Source: Lasiosphaeris hirsuta
Lineage: Eukaryota; Ascomycota; Sordariomycetes; Sordariales; Lasiosphaeriaceae
Assembly (NCBI GenBank): GCA_030549175.1
Contig: JAUKUA010000004.1
Coordinates: forward strand, 4,402,001 to 4,466,000
DNA length: 64,000 nucleotides
Reading direction: 5' to 3'
Below, piece after piece: positions 1-10,073 of the stretch (positions are counted from its first letter, which is position 1; each line of letters opens with the position of its first letter). The notes under the pieces are model-generated. The model was given only the letters and a program-made list of their open reading frames with translations, was not told where the DNA came from and ran no database searches. A program made the translations under genes and the position numbers.

Positions 1-1461
1 TAGACACTGGCGAATGCCACCGCCAAAGGGGATGAATTCGAATCCAAACTTGCGCCCTCCTTTCTCCTCCCATCTCTCGGGCCGGAAGACGTCGACGTCT
101 GGACCCCAGAGGTCTTTCCTCCTCGTCATCGCGTACGTCGGAATCAGCACCTGGCGGCCTTTGGGGACAAACAGGGGCTCATCGCCGCCGGCACCTCCAC
201 CTCGAGGCAACACCGTGTCACGCAGAGCGACGCGCTCGTTCAGCGGAATCACGGGCGCCATGCGGAGCGTCTCGTTGACGACCGACGTGATGTAGGGAAT
301 TGAGTCGCGGAGGCCCTTGAACTCGATGTTGCTCGGTGCAGATGGTACGTAGGGACCAAATCGCCCCAGGATCTGCTCACGCAGCCTGTTGAAGACTTCT
401 GGGTGGCGGCAGAGGAAGTAAAATACCCAACCCAGGAGCGAAGCCGTCGTGTCGCGTCCCGCGGTCAGGACGTTGAGGGTTTGGCTGCACAGCTCGGTCG
501 CGTCCTGCGTCACCTTGGCCAGCTCGTGCAGCAGAATGTACCGTTTGCTTGAAACCTGGCCCGTCTCGGACTCGATATGGGCCAGGTACCGTTCTCCCCG
601 CTGCAGGCGAAGCTGGACGAACCACCCGGCATATTTGTGGACGGCGGCACAATGGGCTTTGAACGCCTTGGTCGGCAGGAGCCAGCGGTATTTCCATAGC
701 GCCCCCCTCGTCTCAACACAAGCCTTGCCGGCATCCATGTGCATGCCAATGTTCTCACGGTCCGGTGTCTCGAATCCGGGGATGACGGGAAGCTCGATGC
801 GCTCTGACGGGCTCTGCGAGTGCACCGAGTATCCGTAAATAAGCTCGGTGGTGATGTCCAGCGTCATGTTGTAGAGCAGGGGCTGGAGGTCGAGCTTTTC
901 GGTCCAGCCCTCCTCGGACGTCATGACTGACCTGTCGATGGCGGCCAAGAGTTGCTGCACATGCCGCTCGATCAAGTCCAGGTCATTGATCTGGTCTCTG
1001 GCAAACTGTGGTCGAACCAAAGCCCGCGAGTGTTTCCAGGCCTCGCCACGGCAGGTGAAAACGCCATCGCCAAAAAGGGGCCTCCAACTGGCGTTCCGGT
1101 GCTCGCCCACATCCCAATCCACCGACTGCGTGGCAAGCATAGTCTGCACGTTGTCAGGGTCGCGCGTCACAATAAGCTCGTAGTCGGAGATTGGGACGAC
1201 GCAAGTGTTGACGTTCTTTCCCATCTCGTCCAAGACCTTGACCACATACTGGGGGCCAAACCCCGCCTTGGTCGCTTTGATGCTCTCAACCAGCCGGCCG
1301 AATCCCAGGAAGCCCTTTTTGGGCATCACCGGTGCTGGGCTACATCCCCGGCGGACGGCTTCCGCTGCGGCTCGCCTCTTTTCTTTCCGTATCAGATGCG
1401 CATTGTAAAGGTGGTTGAGCAGCAGCAGGGCGATGCACCCCAAGAAAACAGGAAACAACAT
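1..1461 (-). CDS. Cytochrome P450 of CYP52 type, 3' end beyond window edge
   Basis: Heme-thiolate monooxygenase of the fungal alkane/fatty-acid hydroxylase type, expected to be anchored in the ER. The frame is open without introns from the ATG at 1461 to base 1, which is 487 codons. Residues 1-17 form a short hydrophobic N-terminal anchor. The I-helix motif AGRDTT lies near residue 330, the K-helix ETLR near 395, followed by PLNERVALRDTVLPRGGG and FRPERW, and the heme loop FIPFGGGIRQC puts the cysteine ligand at residue 486. The combination of AGRDTT and the LPRGGG stretch is typical of CYP52 and related filamentous-fungal families such as CYP539, CYP584 and CYP655; I cannot choose among them. 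The last 30 or so residues should lie left of the window. An upstream ATG near 1483 is in another frame and was not used. The substrate is unknown. Confidence 0.9.
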   Translation of the reverse strand, partial: MLFPVFLGCIALLLLNHLYNAHLIRKEKRRAAAEAVRRGCSPAPVMPKKGFLGFGRLVESIKATKAGFGPQYVVKVLDEMGKNVNTCVVPISDYELIVTRDPDNVQTMLATQSVDWDVGEHRNASWRPLFGDGVFTCRGEAWKHSRALVRPQFARDQINDLDLIERHVQQLLAAIDRSVMTSEEGWTEKLDLQPLLYNMTLDITTELIYGYSVHSQSPSERIELPVIPGFETPDRENIGMHMDAGKACVETRGALWKYRWLLPTKAFKAHCAAVHKYAGWFVQLRLQRGERYLAHIESETGQVSSKRYILLHELAKVTQDATELCSQTLNVLTAGRDTTASLLGWVFYFLCRHPEVFNRLREQILGRFGPYVPSAPSNIEFKGLRDSIPYITSVVNETLRMAPVIPLNERVALRDTVLPRGGGAGGDEPLFVPKGRQVLIPTYAMTRRKDLWGPDVDVFRPERWEEKGGRKFGFEFIPFGGGIRQCL

Positions 1462-2293
1462 TGTTGTAAGGCAGAAATCATAGAAATTGGTCTGTGACCT
1501 GTGGAGGCTTTGGAGACTGGAGATTTCGATGCCTCGGGATGAATGACAATGGAAAGGGGGGCATGGGGTTGTCCACATTGCCCCTGAATCGGCCACAGAC
1601 GCATGCGCGGCTGGAGTGTCGGGACCTAATACGCTTCCCCGAACCGCCTCATTCTTCGAATCTCTGCTAAATCCTTAGTTATTGCCTAGGCACACAATCA
1701 ATTTCTAGACGCCGGCCTTCCTCTTAGTTTCACGTCGCGGCCAGCGCGTGGCGCGATTGGCGTCTCACCCCTGACTCGGACTTGAACACCAACAATAGGG
1801 GATTCAGCAAACCGGCCACGCCACAGAGTCTCATTATATCTCCTTGATTTTTTCAGTGGCTCGGGCTACCTGCATCTGTGGTGACGTTCAGCCGTGACAT
1901 TTATTTGCGCTTTCTTTTTCGAGTTGTACTAAGACGGGTGGTGCCCGTATGTATTGTACATCGAGTACCCACTCTCTGGAATAACGTGATGAGCCGGTAG
2001 GGAACCTCAATAGCATTTCGAACAAATGGTCTTATGCTGATAGCACCCGAAAATTTTGAAGGAAATGTGTCAAGTGCCGCTAGCAACTGTTCGGTTTCGA
2101 CCGGCATGACGATCCTCTGGCGCTGGTCAATATCTGAATCGCCAGCTCCGGATCGAACAAGCTATCATGACTTCATTGACGCTGGGGAACTGCACTCAAT
2201 GGGATCCTTTATTTGCGACCTCCCTCCCGCGGTAAAGTTGTGGCCAGGCCCAAGGAACTGCATGTCTCGGCGCAAGAATCCATCTCAACAGCA
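1462..2293. other. Intergenic region between divergent P450 and Rds1-like genes
   Basis: This 832-bp stretch separates two divergently oriented genes and must hold both promoters. I see no coding frame with family character and no strong repeat. Confidence 0.6.
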
Positions 2294-3436
2294 ATGCGGA
2301 AGTCAGTCCTCATCTCTTGTCTGCTCCAGCTGGGGGCGGACGCAGCGCCAGTCGTGCCGACAGAGGGAGATGAGACACAGCACTCGATAGAAGCGCAGAA
2401 GCTGGCCGACCCGACCTACGGGCCCATCCCTGGCGAGTCGGAGATCTACAACTACTACTGGGGCATGGACCGGCCCTTTCCCGGGAACATCAGCGATCCC
2501 ATCCTCGCAACCGAGCAGGGACCGCCGGGTGTCGACGACTTCACGTGGCAGAACCTGCTCTCGGCCGAATGGGTCATCTTCGAGTTCTACCAGCGTGCCG
2601 TCGAACTCTTCAGAGAGGAGGACTTTGTCACAGCCGGCATGCCCAACACGACGTATCGGCGCATCCAGGAGATCCGCAACAACGAAGCCGGGCACCTGCG
2701 CATCTTCCAAAACCAAATCTCTCCGACGTCGGTGAAGCCGGGGGCGTGCCAGTACAACTTCCCGTTCAAGGACCCCGTGTCTTTCATGGCCCTCATGACG
2801 GTGCTCGAGATCTCGAGCATGGCGTTCTTGACCGGCCTGGTACAGCAACCCAAGATTGACGCGGGCAAGGGGGCGATGCTGGCCATCGCCGAGGTCGAGA
2901 CGCGCCATGAGGCCTGGGCCTTGATCGACATCTGGAAGGCCGATCCGTTCGGCGGGCCCTCCGACACCGTGTTCCCGTACGCGAACGAGGTACTCGATAC
3001 GACCAACGCTTTCATCGTCCCGGGCAGCTGCCCACCCGAGAACCCCGAGTATCCGCATCCGCGCCAGAAGCTGCCGGCGCTCTCTGCCGGCAAGGACACG
3101 CCGAGCTTGACGCCGGGCTCGAAAATCAGCCTCGACTTTACCAATCCCAAGAACCAACCTCGGTTCGATGCCCATGGCCAGTACTATGCTGTGTTTTTCC
3201 ACGGTGTCATCAACGCCAGCGTTCCCATTGATGTGTCGCAATGGCCGCAGAAGGAAATATGGGTCACCATTCCGGCAAACTTTGAGACCAAGGGTGTTGT
3301 CGTCGCCGTTGTCGCCACCAAGCCTGGGGCGCCGACAAAGGAATCCATCGTTGCTGGGCCGGGTATCATCTTGGAACAGCCTGCCGAGCTGGCGACGGCG
3401 CTGCTTCGGGGAGGAGCGAGTCGGGCCCTCCCATAA
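2294..3436 (+). CDS. Secreted Rds1-like stress protein with ferritin-like domain
   Basis: A 380-residue protein of the fungal Rds1 group. Schizosaccharomyces pombe Rds1 responds to adenine, copper and starvation, and these proteins carry a ferritin-like fold whose metal binding is not proven. The ATG at 2294 begins a signal peptide (MRKSVLISCLLQLGADA), which is why I chose it over upstream in-frame codons. The domain runs from about residue 65 to 240, with helical segments containing acidic and histidine residues such as EIRNNEAGHLRIF and AIAEVETRHEAWALIDIW. The C-terminal third resembles a beta-rich extension. There is no intron. A long antisense frame over the same bases is a shadow caused by GC-rich codon usage. 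Extracellular or cell-wall location is inferred from the signal peptide. Confidence 0.88.
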   Translation: MRKSVLISCLLQLGADAAPVVPTEGDETQHSIEAQKLADPTYGPIPGESEIYNYYWGMDRPFPGNISDPILATEQGPPGVDDFTWQNLLSAEWVIFEFYQRAVELFREEDFVTAGMPNTTYRRIQEIRNNEAGHLRIFQNQISPTSVKPGACQYNFPFKDPVSFMALMTVLEISSMAFLTGLVQQPKIDAGKGAMLAIAEVETRHEAWALIDIWKADPFGGPSDTVFPYANEVLDTTNAFIVPGSCPPENPEYPHPRQKLPALSAGKDTPSLTPGSKISLDFTNPKNQPRFDAHGQYYAVFFHGVINASVPIDVSQWPQKEIWVTIPANFETKGVVVAVVATKPGAPTKESIVAGPGIILEQPAELATALLRGGASRALP

Positions 3437-4181
3437 GCTGCGAGACCGACGTATCAACGCATCAACCCATCAAACTTTCTTTTGTTTTGCATTCAGGTCC
3501 AATAGGTACGGCCGAACCTCGCACAAACACCACACTCTGATATTTGCGTCCCAACAGTTAACGACACGCCCAATAACGGGCATCCAGAAGGGCATAGTGT
3601 ATACAATAGTCAGAATAAAAAGACATTATATATCCGATCTGCGTTTTGATGTTGAATCTCATGAGATGTCCAAAGCCAAAAGCATAGACGCTGGACACAG
3701 ACCCGACTACGATCCAAGACACGATCCAGCCTTGCTGAGGGTAAATCCACGGGGAGTATGGGGATTTTTGGTAACCCACTTCGAAGCGAGAACGGCCTTG
3801 AGAAATTTGTAGTTGTTGGCGAGGTGGAATGTGACGTGGTTGATGAGCTGGACACCAAGGGAACAAGTTGCAGGCGCGCCAAGGAGGTAGGTAATTAGTC
3901 TGCGGGCAGTTTGCACACGCCATGGACCTGGCCCGTGGTGGTCAGGACCCTGACTAGGTCTAGATCACCCCGGAAGGTAAGTGCGGCCCAGTTCCAGCTG
4001 TCGTGACTGACTGCCGTGGCTGTCACGATCCGCAGGCTCGTCCACGGCGGGAAGTCGCGACTGTGTAGGGTAATGCAGCGAGTTTTCGCGCCCGTCGTGT
4101 CTATCAAGGTGCCCGGGCCTTGCCTCTTGGGACGATGGCCATCATAGAGATGATTTAGGGACCCCTCATCAAAACAAAAAG
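3437..4181. other. Intergenic, 3' flank of Rds1-like gene
   Basis: 745 bp with no supported gene. Short frames on the minus strand (3558-4107) lack any recognisable domain. The stretch is less GC-rich than the flanking coding DNA. Confidence 0.5.
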
Positions 4182-4305
4182 ATCAGTTGGTTGAGTGGTA
4201 ACAATCTTGTGTTGTTATAGTATGTGTGAGGTCTGTCTAAACTCAGTTTCGCCTTTCCGCCTGTGAATCTCGCGCACTTGCGGGTTCGATTCCCGGGCTG
4301 GTCTT
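4182..4305 (+). tRNA. tRNA-like gene with long intron, anticodon tentatively GTT (Asn)
   Basis: Both internal RNA polymerase III promoter boxes are present: an A box TGGTTGAGTGG at 4189-4199 and a B box GGTTCGATTCC at 4284-4294. The ends GATCAGT (4182-4188) and GCTGGTC (4298-4304) form a 7-bp acceptor stem with two G-U pairs. A 4-bp D stem (GTTG/CAAT) and a T stem with one mismatch can be drawn. If 4208-4212 is the 5' anticodon-stem strand, the anticodon is GTT at 4215-4217 and an intron of about 50 nt follows position 37; the anticodon stem then has one mismatch. A T-rich terminator follows directly. The folding is imperfect, so a tRNA pseudogene or tRNA-derived SINE head is a real alternative. 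Confidence 0.45.
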
Positions 4306-4327
4306 CATTTTTTTTTCTTCTTTTTTT
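4306..4327 (+). terminator. RNA polymerase III-type T-run terminator
   Basis: Two runs of eight and seven T, separated by CTTC, begin within a few bases of the tRNA-like 3' end. That is the expected Pol III stop signal and supports transcription of the tRNA-like unit. Confidence 0.5.
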
Positions 4328-4678
4328 GGGGGGGCTTTCTTTTTAATTATTCATTTTGGGAATTTTTAACATAACGGTAGGTGCACTTGATGCCTCAGCT
4401 CAATTCCAAGCAAGGCTACAGCTGAAACGCCGAGTGCCCGCCCATTGCATCGCCCCATCTCTCACCAGATCCTGCTGGCTGTCTCCGGGGTCGCCGCACC
4501 TCACGCTTAGCTCAGTCACGACTTGTTCAGCAACAAGGTTATTATATGATCCCCCTTCAAGTACAAAGAAGCGTCCTGACTCCGACAACACAAAGCAAGA
4601 AAGGCGCTAAAGCACTCACAAAGACATTGTCACATTACACTTCCAGCACAGTCGAGTATCGAAACACAATAGACAAAG

Positions 4679-6775
4679 ATGGGCAAGTATAGATCCAAGA
4701 AGTTCCTGCCGGGGAATGAGACTGAAAAGGAGCTTTAGAAAGCTGAGAAGAAGTTAAAGCATTTAAACCATGGGAGGAGACAGTTAGAAAAACTGGCTCT
4801 CATCCCTAACCTGACGGCTAGCCAGCTCTTCTTGAAGTCCACTTCTTCTCTTGCAATCAGTACCTACGAGTTCTTGGGGGAGAAGCAGAGGGAATTTTCA
4901 GATATGCCAAAGATGAAGGAAATTAGCCCCCACTCCAGTCTTGTGAATGGTACCCTGAGGCTCCGCAAGGAAGAGGCTATTCTCGCCAAAGAGGACCATG
5001 GGCCCCTGGGCCTGAACTGCCACGAGAAAAAGCGCCTCAATGTCTGGAACCTCGCCTTCACGGAGAGCAAAAGCCGGGTTGGCAGGGCCATCAAGGAAGA
5101 CAACTCGCAAGAGCTCGGCTATCTCCTAGCCCTCGCTAGGCTCGAGGATCACCCCGAGTGCGCCTTGGCACGACTCCTGGCCGAGCACTCGGGTAAAGGC
5201 TTTCAGGCTCTGCTGGGCTTCTGTATTGACTTTGACGCGATCAAGTGCCTATCATTGTTGCTAGCCTGGGAACGAGACCTGCCAAACAGCCCGTACCGCT
5301 ACGGCCATGCCAAGCTCCTCGACCGAGCCAGGACGCTCAACATCCAAGAGGGTCGGAGTGGATGCCAATCCTTGCTCGATCCCGAGCCCAAGAACCCCGG
5401 CATAGTGAACGCGCTCGGGCTCCTCCTGGCCAAGTCACCCGACACCATCGAGCGCATCAGCAAGCTGTTTGCGCCGTCTATGGACTACTACCCCTGGCTC
5501 CTGCTGCACTGCGGCAGCGACACTGTCCACCCGGGCCTGATCGAGGCCCTCTCCGCCAAAATGCCAAACCCGGTGGAGCTCAGCCGGTGCGAGAAGTGGC
5601 GCGGCACCTACATCAGCCCCCTGACGGTGGCGGCCGAGATGCTCAACCCCAGCTCGATAGGGGCCCTGATGCGGCGGGGCGCTATGGTCTTTGAGCCCTT
5701 CCTGGACGCCGGCGTGCTGACCCAAGCCAACCCGCTGTTCAGCGCCGTCACGCAGATCGGCTTCGCCGGCAGGGCCTCGGACACGATGCTAACCAGTTTC
5801 CGCAGCCAAGACCCGCAGCCGGCCCGCGAGGGCAACTTGCAGGCCGAGGCGTGGCGCGCCACGCTCCAGCCGTCTGTCTCGCGCATGCGCACGTCCGTGT
5901 GCATGCTGCTCTCGGACACCACCGAGTTCTCCGAGGCCACGGGGCCGTACAACAACATGCTGTGCCTGGCGTCGACGTGCTTCGTCTTCACGCTGCGCGT
6001 GCTCATGTACAAGACGATCCGCAGCCTGACGGACGCGGCGACGCAGCGCCGACTGCTCGCGGCCGACGCGGACGTGCCCGAGCGGTTCCGCAACATGGCG
6101 TCGGACAGCAACGACGCCGACAGCTGGGCCTTCTTCCACGACCAGCCCGGCGAGGAGCTCTACTTCTGGGACCGCATGTGGCGGCGCGGGCTGACGGCGG
6201 CGGACCTGCGCGCGACGCTGCGGCAGAACAACCTGCTGCTGGACGCCGACTTCGTGCAGATCTGGTTCCAGCTCATGACGCCCGAGATGATGGAGGAGGC
6301 CGAGCGGCTGGCGCCCAAGGCGGGCATGTGCCGGCCGGGGGTGCTCAACACCGATGACTGCCTGTACGTGCTGCTGCTGGCGCTCGAGATGGACAAAATC
6401 CCGGGCGCGCGCCGGCTGTGCGCGCCCGAGTCCCACCCCGACTACAGCGACTTTGAGCGGCCGAGCGATAGCCAGGCCAAGATGTCGGGTAGGTGGGTCA
6501 CCCCCGGCTATATGCACGGTGAGGGCCCCATCGAGCGGGTAAGCCCTTCGGGCGCGTTGAGCCCGATCGACGACTTCGAGTCGCCCGAGCCAGCCGGCCC
6601 AGCAGACCCAGTCGAGTTAGTCGAACCCGTCGAACCAGTCGAGCCAGTAGACCCATCCGATGACTCGCTAGAACCGACCGAGAGTGAGAATGAAGACGGC
6701 TCCGAGCCCGAGGACAACGAGGTAGGTGACGATGACGACCCAACTCTAGCGTGGCTCAGATTTCAGTCGTGTTGA
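4679..6775 (+). CDS. Unknown acidic-tailed protein, frame interrupted by UAG at codon 20
   Basis: The ATG at 4679 has a strong fungal start context (A at -3, G at +4). Nineteen codons later the frame meets TAG at 4736-4738 and is then open for 678 codons to the stop at 6773-6775. Without recoding, the first downstream in-frame ATG is 4904, giving 623 residues. The N-terminal part is rich in Lys, Glu and Leu and predicts a basic helix. Residues of the middle part, for example SPLTVAAEMLNPSSIGALMRRGA, resemble degenerate ankyrin repeats. The C-terminal 100 residues are acidic with a Val-Glu-Pro repeat. I do not recognise the family. The TAG lies in a short perfect hairpin (see findings), so sexual-stage A-to-I editing to Trp is possible. 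Chance extension of the frame into a 5' leader is the main alternative. A splicing explanation using donor 4687 and acceptor 4738 fails because it shifts the frame into a stop. Confidence 0.7.
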
Positions 6776-7165
6776 TAACCATCAACCGAATAGTAGGCAG
6801 CCTTGAATATCTGTGAGCATGAATTTAGCTATTCCTGTAAGCACCTAGAATAAACCGCTGGTAAAGAATCCCCAAGCCAGGAGGGGACATAGATGGACCT
6901 TGCCATAACGTCCATGATAAATCACAATTTAACCATTCCATCTCCAAGTAGTAGTAAGTAAATATCACCGACACATCCCAACACATCCCAACACATCCCG
7001 ACAATCAAAGTCGCCGCCGCCGCCGCATTATGCAAATGCCATTCATATATATATAAATCTAGTGTTTACCTCGCTCCGTGATCTCTTTTTTCGTTTTCCC
7101 CACCATCATGAGAATGCCACACCACCTAGCCCAAACAGCTATAACAGCTATCAAATACATCCCCC
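6776..7165. other. Convergent 3' flanks with short tandem repeat
   Basis: 390 bp between two convergent genes. It contains three near-copies of an 11-bp unit (ACACATCCCAA) around 6970-7002, a short GCC-triplet run near 7013, and an AT stretch near 7048. No gene seen. Confidence 0.6.
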
Positions 7166-9421
7166 CTAAACATTCAGCTGCGCGACACCAGTCTTGGCGA
7201 TGTACTCGCGGTACGGTGCCAGCTTCTCCTCGACAGGGCCCCCCTTGCCGCAGAACTTCTCAACCATCTCGACCGAGCGGCCAACAAAGAGCTTGGGGTC
7301 TAGCAGGCTGTCAATCTCATCCCAGACGGGCCGGAAGTACTCAGTAGCCTTGATGCGCTCGATCAAATCGTTCTTGCCACCCTGGTTCTTGACCACGTCG
7401 CTGGCCTGGTGGGAGAGCACGCGGATCTCCTCGTGCGCCTCCTGCCGGGAGCCACCCTTGGCGACGAGCTTCATGATGATGTTCTCGGTCGCCATGAAGG
7501 GGAGCTCCTCCATGTTGTGCGCGTGGATGCGCTGCGGGTACACGACCTGGAAGTGGTCAGCCGGGGATTCAATCAGCCTCCGACACAGGGCTCCTGAGAA
7601 TGACTTACCAGGCCGGAGCTGACGTTGTCCAATCCGATCAGGATTGCGTCTGCGAGGAGCATCATCTCGGGAATATCGATGCGGCGAATGGCGCTGTCGT
7701 CCAGGGTTCTCTCGAACCATTGGTCCGAGTATGTGTCGGCAAAGTTCATGGGAAGCGAGCGCAACTTGCGGCCGAGAGAGCAGATTCTCTCGGAGCGCAT
7801 GGGGTTGCGCTTATACGCCATGGCGCTGGAACCAATCTGGTCCTTCTCAAACGGCTCCTCCAGCTCCTTCAGGTTGGCGAGATGACGGATGTCAGTGGTG
7901 ATGTGCATGGCAGTGCTCCCGAGGCCGCAGATGGCGTTGGCAATGTCGAGGTCAACCTTGCGGGAATACGTCTGGACGGAGATGTCATAGACCTTGGGAA
8001 AGCCAGCCTTTTGGCAGAGAATCTCGTTCAGCTTGTCGATCTTGGCTCCATCGCCGTGGAAGATCTCCAGGAACGAGGCCTGGGCTAGAAAAAATTGAAA
8101 GTCACCAAGTTATCCCCGCGTCTGAAAGAATGACAAAGACTCACTACCAGTGGTACCCATGGCACCACGGAAGAGCAGGTCACGACGCCGGATCTCAATG
8201 TTCTTGAGATCCATCATCTTGCAAGCCAAGTCAGTAAAGGCTCCAGAGGGAGGGATGTGCCTAGGGCCGTACCAAGTCCTGAGCCCATTGGGCTGCGCGA
8301 CGGCCGACCGAAATAAGCTGGGCAGGCTGGTAGTGGGTATACGCAAGGGTAGGGATGCTGCGGCAAAGTCAGTAAACCTTCTGCGAGTCCGGGGTAGCAA
8401 GGGCCAAGGGGTGAATAGTAAATGGGAATGAGGAGGGAAAACCATGCTTCAATACAAAGACAAGTTTAATTTTTTAATTTTTAATTTTTTTTTTGGCGCA
8501 GAGGGCGAGTAACAAGTGAGAGAATAGACTTACTCCTTGGTCTGGAGGGCGAACTGCGAGAAGTTGTGGATGACCTTGGCGAGCTTGGGCAAAAGGAGGT
8601 CCATGGCATCCCTGTCTGTAAGTCAGAAGCGACCCCTGAAAATCAGAATTATCGCAACCTTCTCACCTCATGAGAATCAACTCGGCATTGTCCTACGTAG
8701 TTCCGGTCAGCAGCTGCATCTCAGCTTTGGCAAGAAATACCGTACAGTGACGCTGCGAGAAAGTCAGTCTCGGCGCACAAACCGAGGGGAATTGGATACC
8801 ATGACTTACAAGCACGAAGTAGCTCCAAGATGGATGATGGGGGCAGCAGCAGGCGCAACCTGTCCAAAGGCGTGGACGTCTACCATCAGATCAGCAATCA
8901 CTCCCAACAAACCCCCGCTCACTTCTCAGGGGCTGAGGGTGTTGGTTGTTGCCTCGTAACCCCTTCCCCAGCAGCCCCTTGATCAGAAAATCACTCACGA
9001 GCCATCTACCCAACCCAATGCGTCAGCACGATCCCCATCGCTCACTTCACAGTAGGAAGAGAAGCAAAACTCACCACATCATGCCTCCGCTTCTTCTCTT
9101 CGACCGCGGCAACGACAAAGTCCTCGTCGGTGAGGGTCAGGTGCTCGGCCATCTGGGCGAGGGCCTCGTCGCTGATGCCCTCGAGCCCGACCTCCTTCTC
9201 AGACTGCGCCAGCCAGTACCACAGCTTGCGCCAGACCGAGTGGCGAGAGCGGGCGCCAAACAGCGTCTTCATCTCGACGCTGCTGTAGCGCGAGTCCAGG
9301 GGAGTCTGCCGCGACACATGCGGTTAGTGTGTGAGGCCATATCGGATCGCGGGGTAGGCCGTGATCTCTTTTTTTCTTGTTGGATGGAGGGGCGCACCTT
9401 GTAGCTGTCAAAGCCCGACAT
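7166..9421 (-). CDS. ADE13: Adenylosuccinate lyase, 11 exons including two 7-nt microexons
   Basis: Purine biosynthesis enzyme acting twice, splitting SAICAR to AICAR and adenylosuccinate to AMP, each with release of fumarate. Exons: 9398-9421, 9075-9305, 8999-9005, 8810-8879, 8746-8752, 8667-8692, 8534-8611, 8273-8357, 8148-8217, 7609-8084, 7166-7546. They sum to 1455 nt, giving 484 residues against 482 in yeast. The fumarase-superfamily signature [15 protein letters not shown] falls near residues 285-299, and the catalytic-region histidine in THYQPAQL is near residue 156. The protein joins match the family at every junction, for example KRRHDV-MAH-VHAFG and [13 protein letters not shown]. 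Exons of 7 nt (8999-9005 and 8746-8752) are needed for the frame. The start has A at -3. The protein is expected to be a cytosolic homotetramer. Confidence 0.95.
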
Positions 9422-9924
9422 GTTGGCGACGGGTCTGGGGTTGTTGTCTGGGTGTGTGGGGTGGGGGGGTGGGAAAGGTTGTTCGGCGGTGGAAAGAAAA
9501 CAAGGGCGACAAATTTGTGCTCGAATCAATTCTCAACCGGCGGGAAACGGAAAACGTCGGGATGGAGATGAAATTTTCGGCGGGGATATCGCGGGGAGCG
9601 CTAAGGAGCAAAGGTTAAGTAGGGCGAGAAGTGACGCGCTGCTTCTGCACGCAGCCTTCCGTGTGGCCTGAGAATTGCGGGGTGCGGTTTAGCAGCATCG
9701 AGGCCTTGTGTGGATTCCTGGTAAAGCTGGCTTGGAACAGCACCAATTGTGGGCACCCAGTCGACTGAATTGGCTTTCTGCTCTGTACGGATCCGCTGTG
9801 GACGTCGTTTAGGTGCAACTTTGGCAGAAAGATTATGGTTCAGGTGGCCCGTGCGTTTACAACACCTGATGGTGAGCTGATGAACTCGGGGGGGCTCTTT
9901 AAACTGACAACATCCAGATACGCC

Positions 9925-9956
<32 letters not shown>

Positions 9957-10073
9957 TTGGATTATAAGCACGTTTCAGGACAATGCCTTTTCATGAGTGA
10001 TCAAGGCCTGCGTCAATTCCACTAGCTATTATTATCCATCTACACATGCTCTGACGATGGTATGACTATGTAC
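9422..10073. other. ADE13 upstream region with 29-nt A run
   Basis: 652 bp between the start of the lyase gene and the stop of the SET-domain gene, both on the minus strand. It holds the lyase promoter. A run of 29 A lies at 9925-9953. I found no clear Gcn4-type TGACTC site by eye. Confidence 0.6.
9925..9953. repeat. Poly(A) run, 29 nt
   Basis: Uninterrupted A run on the plus strand, between ADE13 and the SET/MYND gene. No element with target-site duplication is obvious around it, so retroposon origin is not supported. Confidence 0.9.

Noticed and set aside
2303..3457. 384-codon minus-strand frame over the Rds1-like gene
   Set aside because: Antisense shadow of a GC-rich coding region; Arg-rich and without domains, while the plus strand encodes a recognised family.
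4687..4738. A 52-nt intron ending at CTTTAG that would remove the UAG
   Set aside because: The ends GT and AG exist, but the length is not a multiple of three and the joined frame meets a stop after eight codons. The donor GTATAG is also weak.
5789..6517. 242-codon minus-strand frame and other frames inside the 4679-6775 gene
   Set aside because: Arg- and His-rich text typical of antisense GC-rich codons, no domain.
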